From Siderastrea radians (lineage: Eukaryota; Cnidaria; Anthozoa; Scleractinia; Rhizangiidae), in NCBI GenBank assembly GCA_964017195.1, contig OZ024896.1:29164430-29228429 (forward strand): DNA of 64,000 nt, read 5' to 3'. Positions within the stretch are counted from its first letter, which is position 1. Every line of letters begins with the position of its first letter. The translations under genes were made by a program, and so were the position numbers. Below are positions 24,901-35,700 of this stretch, piece after piece. The notes under the pieces were generated by a model. The model saw nothing but the letters and a program-made list of their open reading frames with translations, had not been told where the DNA came from and searched no databases.

Positions 24901-27900
24901 AAGTGATGGTAAATTTTCAGCTTGGTAAATTAAATGTGAAAGATGAAATAATCAACAATGACACGAGCGTGGGACAAAGAAAAAATCTGAGTCCCCGACA
25001 GGAATCGAACCCATGACCTCCCGAACACCGGGCGGGCGCTCTATCCACTGAGCTACGAGAACTCATGGAGAGCGAGGCCATTTTACTGAGTTCTTATGTG
25101 ACATGCGTCCTGCATACTGTCAGGATCAGCAATGTCGATGTCATCATGAATTGTGAATAAATGAAAGTGATGGTAAATTTTCAGCTCGGTAAATTAAATG
25201 TGAAAGATGAAATAATCAACAATGACACGAGCGTGGGACAAAGAAAAAATCTGAGTCCCCGACAGGAATCGAACCCATGACCTCCCGAACACCGGGCGGG
25301 CGCTCTATCCACTGAGCTACGAGAACTCATGGAGAGCGAGGCCATTTTTACTGAGTTCTTATGTGACATGCGTCCTGCATACTGTCAGGATCAGCAATGT
25401 CGATATCATCATGAATTGTTCAAATAAATCATGAATTGTGAATAAATGAATAAATGATGACATTCATCATCATTGAATGTATCGACAGATTGATACGAAT
25501 GTATCGCAGTGCTTTCAATAAGCACCGACGACAGACGAAAAGCATCTGCAAATTCGCTCAAAGAAGTCGGCTACTATTTTCCCTAAATTGAAGTAATTAA
25601 AGAAAGATTTCTTTCAAACCTTAAGTTGATACAGTCGGCTACTCTGCTCAATCAAGCTGTCTACTTCAAATTTTATTGAAACCCCTGGTATTGTATGAGG
25701 TCAAGTATTGTATGAGGTCAAGAATGATGACATTTCAATGTCATCATTCAAATGATGACATTGATTTATTCACATTGATGACATTGTGAATAAATCATGT
25801 CATCATGAATTGTGAATAAATGAAAGTGATGTGAATAAATGAAAATGAAAGTGATGTTTGTCATTGGATGAAGTCCAAAGAAGTTTGCATGTCAAGCCGA
25901 GAAGCCCTTTCGATGCTGTTCACGCGAAACCGCGTTTGTTTATTTGCCGAACTACACGAAAAATACACAGAACCCGTAATAAAAAGGAAAAGACATATAA
26001 ATGAAACTGATATAAAATATCACAGTTTCCAAGTTTAATACACATTGTCAGGTCTTTAGCGATAAATAAGAGGTGATTTATTTTTACCCTAAGCACGTTA
26101 ATTTGCATTCGTCAAAAGCGAAATTTGAAACCTTTAAATACACCATGCGTATAAACGCAACGATGCTTTTGATACAACTCTCACTCTCGACAGACCTTTT
26201 GCCTTCCTGTTTCACATGTAAATGTGTAAATTCTTAAACAATCGGAAATTTAGCATCGCTTATACAAAGCTTGTCACTACACTGAGCCCGTGAAATGCCT
26301 GTTTTAGGCAACAACAGGGAAAAGCTTGAGTTTTTTCGAGCGACTTTATGTTAGAGCGTTTTGTCAAATAGTCGTTTTGAGAAATATCGCAACAATTTCC
26401 GTAACATTAAAAACTTAAAGTGGATAATTTACCCTATGAGGAAAGGAGCAGCGCATTTTTAATGCATGTGTATCATTTGTCATTATTTGATCGCACAAAA
26501 CGGCGACGCTTGCTCCTCATTTTTTGACACACTTGTTGGATAAACAATAACGCTCGCGATCAAGTTCGGTCCGTTTGTCCGATTCATTTCTCGCTAGATC
26601 ACTCAAGCAGCAAGCTCATAAGTTTCTCGACTTGAAATTCGATTCTTCTTCTTGTATAGTTAAGAAATTATTTTTTTCGCCAAGATTAGGTCACAAGTTT
26701 GGGGTGCGGCCTATACGCGGGTGCAGCCTATACGCGGGTGCGGCCTATACGCGGGTCAATACGGTAGTTTGCCATGTTTTCCTTTAAAATGGCATGCATA
26801 TGATTTTTTTCTGGGAGGACATGTACACCCGTGAAGGTCCGGAGTAACCTTAAGTCCTCTATCAAACAGATTCAACATCATCCAACATTCTTGAACATAA
26901 CTTAACATTGCACAACTGTTGAACAAAGTGGTCAAACAAATTTGACATTGTTTTTCACACCTGGGAACAATCAAAGAATTCAATCGGTGTCATTCAACAC
27001 ACTCACAGTGGCCAATTGCATTTAACATGTTGAATTCAAACAATGTTGATTGAATGGTGTTGAATGGAAATATTGGAAAGGATCTTGGCAAAAGTGGATG
27101 CCTTTTCACTTGACTTCGATTCTTGTAGTGAGTTTTAAAGTACATGCACAAATAGGTTGACAATCGAGATTTGAATTAAAGGAGTTTATTGTAACAACAT
27201 ATCAGTTTTGTGGATACCTTTTTTAATTTTTATTTGTCATTGGCATGAAATAACTGACCCTTGAACATTTACTAAAATTGCTCAGCTTCCACTGTATCTG
27301 TGGCTCCAATCAATGTCTTTGCAACTATCTTCAGCAATTTGACAAGGAACAGTAGTTAGCTGCAAAAATCAGGCCTCCTCGTGGTTTGCTCTTAAGATCA
27401 AAGAAGTGCTACACATACTTTGGGAAAAACCAACACTCAATGCACAGGTCAAACACGTGAATTGAAAACTTTCTGTTTAATTTATTCACTATATTATAAT
27501 TGTCTTCATTACTGCCATTATCATTGGAATTTCTTTACCATTTATATTCTACTGCACACTATGTTCAATTTCACACTGAAGATGACAGATGTATCTGCTG
27601 AAACATGCATGTTTGTAAAACTCAGGAGTGTCGTGTTGTTCATTAAATTTATAACATTACTGCTATTATCCAGACCATATCTGTATAGGCTTGCTGTTTG
27701 TTAATGCAGCATTGGCTGAATTTATAATAGAGATCAATAATCTTTCTTTACAAACTTGGGCAATTATTTTTAGTTTGTCTGATAATTCATCTGTGTATAC
27801 ATGTAAGTACAGGCAAACATACAAGCTATCCATGTCCAGATGACTTATTATTAGCACAGTTTATATTGGGGATGTTGGGAGACAAAGTGCAAGTGCAGAA

Positions 27901-30012
27901 GCAGATCATGGCTAGAATTATAGTAAATTCTGTTTCAATTTTTATCCTGTTTGCAGATGTAGCTGAACTAGAATTGTTGGATAAGGCAGAAGAAAAATGT
28001 AAAATGTGTATTCACGTCCTTGAAAAGGGGTAATTATTTTTATTAATTTAAAATATATAATTGAGAAGAAAAAGAAGAATTTTCAGGTTAAGTATAGTCC
28101 CAGGGACTTGCTGTGTTTTTAAACAATTAAAATCATCTTAAGTTATAAGGCTTGATGTGCTGAGGGTAAAATGGAAATGGAAGTATACATGTATGTAAAA
28201 TTTGATTTTTTTTAGAAGTAGCTTATCAAGTAGCCATTTTATGAAGACAGTGTAAATTATCTTAGAGTGTTAGCAGCAACCTTTATGTTTTGAAGCACTG
28301 TATATACCGGTATATCACTCCTTATATGTTCAACAGGCAAGGTTCTGCAAAGAAGGGGATTCTGCCTCAAGTTGTGCAGCAATATTCAAAGGTACATTTT
28401 GCTTGCAATGGTTTTGAAAATGACAATTAACACTTTATCAGTTACAGTATTATTTTATTACTCTTTTATTGAATTTGAATATTCCAGGCCCTTCTTGATG
28501 CAACATATGTTGTGGAATGCCGACTGGTAAATGAAGACTTTCCACAAGACAGGAGTGCAAGAGAATTAAAGCATTTAATTGGTAACATCAGTGGCAAATG
28601 TTTGTACTGTCGTTTTATTTGTTTGACTAATTAATTGGTAACATCAGTGGCAAATGTCTATCGCTCTCATTATCGTCTAATTGTCTTAAGTGCTGGACCT
28701 TGTCTGTCATTCACCATCACACTCTTTCACCAAATTAATTCAATTTTAAATTTTCTTAAAAAACAAGTTGTTTGATAATTTTTTTTAAAGTACAGTATAT
28801 GGAGGCACACAATAGTGGTATGTACTAGAATGTTTTAAGCACTAAGTTGCGTGACATGTAGTATTTTGGTCTTACCGTAATAAGTACTATCACTGTATGA
28901 TGCCTACACTCACTGTACAGTCAGTGACACGTTGGCAATGAGATCTTGCATGCATAATCAGTTATTGACAAAATCATTTCATCATGAGAAAGCATTTCAT
29001 GTGTTGTTTTTTAATGTAATTTTCCATGAAGGTAGAATAGACCAGCCTGAACAACTGGTAAAGGAGATGTTTGGATCAGAAAGTAAGGCAAGTAAAAATA
29101 TACGTGTAGGTATATTTGAATAATAAAGGGAACACCAGTTCCTCCTTACCAACACTATGTGAGCCTGAATGCAGCCATTTCCTATTATCTTCCTTCACGC
29201 ATTTTTATGTTTCTTTTTACACTTGTTTCATCTCCCTCTAATATGTACACCTCATTTTTAGACGGACTAATGGTTAGTTTGGCCATATTTTGTTCCTTAA
29301 TTTCACCTCTCTCTAAGGTTTGTGAAGTTTAATTTCACTTCATTATAAGACGTATAAAGTACTTACAATCCCATCCTTCGTTATTTATTGTCATCCTCCG
29401 AGCAGTACATGGAGAGGAAAAGGCCGGAATTGGGGTGGCAATTGAGAGAAAAGAAACAAATGATCTGTAACTGATGCTTTTGTGTACTTTTTTCTTCCAT
29501 TGTAGCCAGTTGAAGTTCTAGGTACAGACCTGGTGGAATGTCTTTATTGGAGACGTGGAGCTTTATTCTACATGTACTGTCATACATTGTTTAATGACAA
29601 TGAAAGAAGGCATCTCAACAGAGTTCACTTGATGGAGGTATGGGCTAAACGAGATAATTTAACTATTGCTCTTAAGTTCTGTTAACTGTACTTTTGATGG
29701 GATCGTTATTCCCAGTGAATGCGTCAGAGAAAATCGCAGTTATAAAAGCAAATTTTGAGTTGTTAGCTCCCACGAGTCTGATACAGCTCACTGGTAGAGA
29801 ATCGGAACTAGTAATTGGAAGGTGATAGGATCGAATCCTGTTGTGAAAACTGGGATTATCGTTTCCTTTTCTTTCGAGTATGCTTGTGTCAATTACTGAT
29901 AAAGAACCTAGTGGTTTAGAACCCACTGGCAGAAATTTGCCATTTTAATACCCAAAAATATAAGAACCTGTTTAGCCGAGCAAGATCAAGCAGGTTCTTA
30001 TACGTGGTTTTA

Positions 30013-30053
<41 letters not shown>

Positions 30054-32308
30054 AAACTCTTGTTATAGAGATAACACTACATATACATTCTGTAATCAGT
30101 TTTGTTAGGCTTAATTCATAATACAGTTGTGAATAAATACTGTATATTTAAGGACCAAACCAAGTTTATTTATTTTTCTGGTAATCAACAACTATATCTT
30201 CTTCATAGAAATTAAGAACCTAATTAAGAACCTACTTACCCTAAATTGCCAATAACTACCCCAAAATACAAGAACCTATTTTGCCAGACTTCAAATAATT
30301 TAGGTTCTTACACGCGGGTTTTTACTGTACATCGTTCACAAACAGTTTCTCACTTTCAAATTACAATGATGTTCTCTCATTTGTTTAACCTTTCACCCTA
30401 TTTTCATATAAATGATATTTCATATATGTCATTTCCATGTCAGGGTTCAGTACTATGGGGATTTATTAGCAGCGTCAAGTATCATTGTTACTGTAGCGCT
30501 TGCTATTTTCCAGTCCTGAGTAGGTTTACCGGACAACGTGAAACATTTAATTTCTAGTGGAACAACACACTACGTCAGCTACATATAAAAGCCCCCATAC
30601 TTGAACCGCTGACCTACTGATCGTAAGTGCACTGCCGTTACTTGGCTAGTGTTTTACAGCGGTCAAACGTTCGACGCGTGAGCAGTTCCCACCATAATTT
30701 TGCAGAGAAAAACACCGAAAACTGTAAAAACTTAACGCTGTTTCTGAAAACTTAAACTTTTACGTTTACTTTGTGTTCAAAATGAAGTAACATGCATCCA
30801 CAAGTTTCTCAGCGCGAAATTCGGTTTCTGTAGACATTTTATACATCGTTTTCATGCGAACTTCACGCTCGTAAACGTTTGAACTGATTCAAATTTCAAG
30901 CCTATGAAGGCTTGAAGGCTAGTGTGCCTACACGTGTACCCCAGAATGGTATGGTATGGTAAGGTATGGTAACTTTATTTAAACACGGTATTTCCTTCAG
31001 GTATACATTTATAGAAAAAACTAACTTCCTAACTCTGTTTCCTTTCTGTACCCCTGCAGTGTGCCGAGTCAGGAGTCAAGTATCTTGAATCGATGCTGAG
31101 TGTTCGTTCACCTCTTATTTTGGACGAACAGGAGAATGTCGACGTAAAGGATATCGATATGGTCCACCTATTGAAAGAAGGTTTGTGCTATTGTTTTCGT
31201 GAAGGACCCTGGGTAATCATGTTAACTAAGTAGACAATCCTAACTAACGTCACAACCAACTATGCAGTCGCTGGTTGTATATCATGCCATTGCAGCATGT
31301 GCACAAGACATTAAAAAGGACCAAAAAAAGCTTGGAAACGCAAACGCATATTTTGACATCCGTTTGTGGACGCAGATCTTTTTAACTGTTTACTCTGTCA
31401 CGGTTCCATCCTCACAGAATATTCGACCTCGTAGTCTAATTGTTAAATGTCTTAAATAGCAGACAACACCGTGGCACGAGCCCATTATACAAGGTTACTT
31501 TAAAAAAGCGATTTAAAAAGCGCTTTTATTAACCTACGTCGATCACTCGCTGAAATTGTCCTTACGCTTTTCCCACGAAAATTCGAGAATGACTTAGCTG
31601 TACCAAGCCAAAATAAGTTGCTCTCAGGGTAGTTGCAAACAGTTAAGTAAGGCAGCGTGCTTTTGAAAGGATAACGAAAGCCACCAAGTAAGGTGAAAGT
31701 GACGTCATAAATTGAACATTCTGCTGTCTTCCAAGTTTGCGTCTTGTTGAAGTGATGTTCAATCTTGGACTTCATGATTTCTCCCTTTTTTCGCCTTTCA
31801 GTTCAGAGCAACTGAGTTTTACTCACGGAAACATGTGAGGGGAGGGGTATACGTTATTTTCGACATACCTAAAGTCTTGAGCAAGTCTTGCTGGTGCAGA
31901 TGTAGCGTCGAACGGATAAAACCGTGTAACTATTTTTTTAACATAATGTAGAGGAGGCGTTAAGAATTCCAAATAAAAGTTCCTTAGTGTCTGGGTTTAA
32001 ATTTGTATTATTGGTATCATTAAACCAACCAACACAAAACATGTTTTACTGTCGTAGGTGTTTTTAGCGACACTCATCTCCTCGCTCTCATGTATGCCGG
32101 TGAAATGTGCTACTGGCATTGGCAGATTGTAAAGGGAAGAAAGACGGACTTGTCTACAGATGGGAATTCCGAGGGAAACTTTGATTCAGTATCAAATGGA
32201 ATTAAATTTCTTCAAAAGTTTGTGGATGTTGTCCAAAAATATTTTCAAGGAAAGGGATGGGACTGCTCCAGAGCTGAGCAAATTCTCGCCGAGTTTCGTG
32301 CATCGTGA
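21966..32308 (+). CDS. RIMOC1: RIMOC1 (C5orf51, UPF0600) homologue, eight exons
   Basis: Homologue of the RAB7A-interacting MON1-CCZ1 complex subunit, which in vertebrates supports RAB7 activation on late endosomes and mitophagy. Exons: 21966-22059, 27957-28029, 28337-28391, 28488-28581, 29032-29087, 29506-29637, 31060-31180, 32058-32308 (TGA). Lengths sum to 876 nt, giving 291 aa, close to the roughly 294 aa I recall for the human protein. All joints keep frame (phases 1,2,0,1,0,0,1). Diagnostic conserved blocks are LVNEDFPQD (exon 4), LVECLYWRRGALFYMYCH (exon 6) and GVFSDTHLLALMYAGEMCYW (exon 8). Intron 5 has a GC donor (AAG|GCAAGT), required because GT choices put a stop in frame. Intron 1 (5.9 kb) is filled with transposons. 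Short exons 3-5 are supported by phase and family similarity only. Confidence 0.88.
23711..24485. mobile_element. inner 775-bp MITE, CCGTAAACACCGGCG ends, TA duplication
   Basis: The left end CCGTAAACACCGGCGTATAA and the right end TTATACGCCGGTGTTTACGG are exact inverted copies. A nearby duplicate of the flanking DNA (about 25475-25722) reads straight through this point as GCTACTATTTTCCC, giving an empty site that confirms the borders and the TA duplication. The reading frames inside (24065-24378) have no transposase signature. Confidence 0.9.
24671..25440 (-). repeat. three tandem 264-bp units each with a tRNA-like sequence
   Basis: Units begin at 24671, 24935 and 25199 (TGTGAAAGATGAAATAATC), an exact 264-bp period. 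Each has on the minus strand a tRNA-like part with A box (TAGCTCAGTGGATAGAGCG) and B box (GGTTCGATTCC) at about 24730-24795, 24994-25059 and 25258-25323. No CCA-proof acceptor pairing was checked; repeat context makes these tRNA-derived SINE units rather than working tRNA genes. Confidence 0.8.
25475..25722. repeat. duplicate of MITE-flanking sequence (empty site)
   Basis: 25475-25577 repeats 23605-23710 and 25578-25722 repeats 24488-24622, joined without the 775-bp element. It therefore records the pre-insertion or precisely excised state. AT-rich ATGATGACATT-type short repeats follow to about 25860. Confidence 0.85.
26870..27080. repeat. short palindromic CAACATGTTGAA-type repeat remnant
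   Basis: Interleaved TTCAACA and TGTTGAA motifs in both orientations (TCAACATCATCCAACATTC ... AACATGTTGAATTC, GTTGATTGAATGGTGTTGAATGG) suggest an old inverted-repeat element inside RIMOC1 intron 1. The rest of the intron to 27956 shows nothing identifiable. Confidence 0.45.
30007..30053. repeat. (ATT)n microsatellite in RIMOC1 intron 6
   Basis: A run of ATT triplets. It is flanked by paired segments containing ACCTGTTTAGCC / AAGAACCTATTTTGCC and GGTTCTTA motifs (29960-30000, 30265-30310), probably the ends of a short element. Confidence 0.85.
30645..30920. repeat. left member of an inverted repeat pair around the last RIMOC1 exons
   Basis: This segment (CAGCGGTCAAACG, GCAGTTCCCACC, CATGCGAACTTC, CGCTCGTAAACGTTTGA) is similar to the reverse complement of about 32525-32730. 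An (ATGGT)n-like run and a GTAACTTTATTTAAACACGGTA tail follow at 30947-31000, resembling a retroelement 3' end. Confidence 0.6.
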
Positions 32309-32524
32309 TGTTGAATTATTTTATTTCAATCCAAGATGGCGCTGTTGTAGCGAAGCGCGTAAGGTTGCAGTCAATAATATCGTTGCTTCTCCACTGGTGG
32401 CCTGCGAACAGGATTCTAAGTGGGGTAGAGTTTGACAAGAAAACGGCCAGCGGAGTGAACGCGAGCGAGCGTAAGCTATAAAGGGGTTCATGGTGTTCAA
32501 ACGCAAAAAGCTACGTCACTTCCG

Positions 32525-32730
32525 GTCTATCAGAGCCTTGAAGTTTGAATCAGCTCAACGTTTACGAGCGCGAAGTTCGTATGAAAACAATGCATATCAC
32601 ATCCCGGCAAACCGAATTTCAGAAACGGCGTTAAGTTTTGCCGTTAGAGTGAAACTTTCGACACTTGTCTGTATTTTCCTTTGTAAAATCGTGGCGGGAA
32701 TTGAGCACGCGTGGTACGATTGACCACTGT
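32525..32730. repeat. right member of the inverted repeat pair
   Basis: Inverted, diverged copy of 30645-30920, with matching landmarks TCAACGTTTACGAGCGCGAAG, GGCGGGAATTGAGCACGCG and GATTGACCACTG. It lies just downstream of the RIMOC1 stop codon and probably overlaps its 3' UTR. Confidence 0.6.
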
Positions 32731-35700
32731 GAAATGAAGGGTGGAGTGAGGATGGGGTCGTCGCTCCTCACTAGACTCACTGTTTTTTTTTTTAATCAAC
32801 TTATCTTCCACAAAGGAGCTTGTTCACAGGCTTCTTTGCTGGTAGACTATGATAAGAGTTTTTTTAACGAGTTAAAAGTCCACTGTGAAATGACGTTTAA
32901 ATTTTTAACCGTCAATGGATGAAAAACATGTTTTATCGTCAATCACCAATAAAGGTGACGCATGAAATGTTGAGTTGATAACTTTAAACCGACAAATGTG
33001 GTTAACGTAATTTTTAGCAACAAACGTGAATGTTTGACTTGAAAAGATTCCGCGTCAAAGATCCAATGGTTGGAAAATTAGCCATCAATTATTATCAAAA
33101 TACTACTTTTTTGACCGTAAACTGTCACAGCCTTATCGCAACTAAGAACCTCTGGCAATGGTAAATGTAGATTTATTGTTTTTTTTATGTCTTGAAATAC
33201 AAAAAGGAAACTTTCGCGTTTTAACTGGATAAGTCCATCATTTGACGGCTTGTGTATCATACTGGGAAGTGATCTGACATGTGTAGGCAAAAAAAAAAAA
33301 AAAATTGTACACCGTTGTACCAAAGGGTTGTCGTGGGGTAGGTGAAGACTGAGGCAATATCGTTGGTTCTTCACGCCTCAAAGCACTTGTGTTACCAAGA
33401 AGGAGATAAACAAACAAACAAACAAAAGTTAGCCACCGTGCAGGCATCAATAAAAAGTTTTAGAGTGGAGCAAAAGATTTACGCCATTGTATTAAAATGT
33501 AGTCGTAGTTTAACGTCAGTTATACCGTTAGTTCTCACGCCTCCAAGCACTCGTGTCACCAAGAGACAAACAAATTTTAAAACAAACAGAAGTCAGCTGC
33601 AATGCAAAACAATTGAAAATTACAGACAAAAGTTCGACGTTATGAGCTAGACAATTATTATCGTTATTTTTTCTCTTATTGTGGATTTAAAACTTCAAAA
33701 TGTAAATAGAATATTTATAGTGATTCCATCACCGATGTAGAATTTTAAAAGCTGTCATTTGAGACCCACAGCTATGGTTGGCGGAATGTAGCAGTGACTG
33801 TTGCAATTTGAATTCAAGGAATGTTTCAATTCGAGGCCTCTAACATTCATTAATTACCGGGCCGGAATTGTGCACGATTTGAACTGATCAGAAGACTACA
33901 GCCGCTAGTCCTACGCGTGAGTTATAAGTAAACGTTGTGCCTTGGATAAAAATAGGCAATAAGAATAGCATCCGTTCCGTCATTTGTTTGCCTGAGGGCC
34001 AAACTTTGCCACAAAACATAAGCGATCTTGCCATATTTAGAATCTTCCTAGGAAGGAAAGGATTAATTAGGCGTGTCGTGACGTCAACTTTCAAGGAAGC
34101 GTTAAATCATGTCGTCATACAACCACTCAACTATGAACAGCGGAAGTTAATAATCTGTTTTGAGGTTAATCGCCATCAGCTACCTTATAATTGCCGCTCT
34201 ATTTACCGTATTTCTGAACCTCAGAACACGCAAGCTTTTCATGACAACGTGTACACTCGTGGGAACGGGAAGTTCTGCACACGATATGTTCGATGTTCCT
34301 TAATAAGACCTTGTAAGTAAAGTAACTGCCATCGTTTCGTGTTTTGCTAAAAGTCCGCAAGAAATTAAATGGATGTGATCACGTCAAATTGCACGAAATA
34401 GTGTGTAATCCTGAGATGTTTGGGTGTTTAGGGTTCCAAGGATACAACGTTACAGCTCGCGAAATTCAAAAGATTTGTATGGGGAAATCACCCTGGCATT
34501 CTTAGCCTCGTTTTCACGGTTTTAATGTTTGGTAGAGTTAACTGAAAAATGGCTGCTCGGTTTATCGAGAAATTAATAATGTCATGCAAAAAAGGAACAC
34601 AAAATATACTGACCTACAAATATTGAAGGGCCGCAACCAGAATGATACATAATGCTTTAAAAACAACAACAACAACTATAACAACAACAACAACAACAAC
34701 AACCTTTTCTGCCCTCGAAAGTCTGAGTTTTGTTTTGAAAGAGTTGTGAATCGTGCAAATTTATAGATTTCAAGCGAGAAGTGGCTAATTTCCCCCGGCC
34801 CTGAGTTTGCGAAAGTTTCATTGATATGTCGCCATTTTGAAGGGGGGGAGGGGGTTGCCCTGCAAGTCTGACCCCGTTTTCACGTTTTTGATGTGCCCTT
34901 TCGCTGCTCCTAATTAAGAAGTACGGCACGCACCGCAGTGATTTACTTTGACTTGATCCTTCGAATTAAGTAATTGGATTCTGTTTGTAACTGTTTCTTC
35001 TTGGCGACATGATATCAACGGCGGCCATTTTGCATTGTGTGTTGAATTTTTAAACGTAACCGAAACAAAAGGGAAACAATTTTAATAGTGCTACTCTTAA
35101 ATGTATTTTAATTCACGTGACTGAGTTCTTAATCAGCAATATTGTGTTTCGTTCCGCACTAGCTTGGAACTCAATTGTGTATAATTAAGAGCCGTAATGC
35201 TTCTTCATCACAAGAAAGTGCTTCAATCGTTTCATGCAACTTATCCAGACAATCACTTTTAACGTAATTATTTGAAAGGAAAGATTTTCATGGCAGAAAA
35301 CACCCGCCTGAATCCACGGAGGAAGTTGCGATAAAAATAAGTTATTAAACTGAAAATGACAATATCACCCGAACTATCTTGCTTGTCTTTTGTTTTCATA
35401 AATCATGACTTTGCAATACGCAGTTGTGACAAGACAGAATACACTCGCCTAAATATCTTCTTTTCAAATTTTTTTCAGTGCCCAATTATGATTGGAAAAA
35501 AAACACCGAAAAAAGGGGAGAATTTAATTCTTATGACTGTAGTTTTCGGTGAAAACTTCCGTACTTTTAGCATCTTGTGCGACTTTAGGACACAGCTAAC
35601 GTTTTGACTCTATATACGTGCATCTTTTTATTCACTCTTTTGCGTATGATTAGTTTTTAAAACGGTTAAAAAACAAACAAACAAACATATAGCTAAGAAA

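Larger units (their letters stand above)
23458..26764. mobile_element. middle nested element, CCGTATTTACCCACGTATA ends, TA duplication
   Basis: The left end starts CCGTATTTACCCACGTATAG and contains GGCCGCAC and GGTGCGGCTTATACGCGGGT. The right end has three tandem TGCGGCCTATACGCGGGT-type units (about 26703-26756) and ends TCAATACGG. TA lies on each side (23456-23457 and 26765-26766), as in Tc1/mariner-type insertion. The ends are short and partly tandem, so exact arms are uncertain. Confidence 0.7.
22813..26854. mobile_element. outermost of three nested inverted-repeat elements in RIMOC1 intron 1
   Basis: The left end CTTAAGGTTACTCCGGACC with its following 90 bp (CATGCG, CATTTTAAAGGAAAACATGGCAAACT) is mirrored at 26766-26854 (AGTTTGCCATGTTTTCC ... 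GGTCCGGAGTAACCTTAAG). Inverted arms of about 90-100 bp enclose 4 kb. A second element (23458-26764) lies inside. No transposase was seen. Confidence 0.75.

Noticed and set aside
24720..25325. Three possible tRNA genes on the minus strand
   Set aside because: Identical 264-bp repeat context and imperfect stems point to tRNA-derived SINE units; folding was not computed.
24671..25440. CRISPR-like regular repeats
   Set aside because: The units are 264 bp with no spacers and lie in an animal gene intron.
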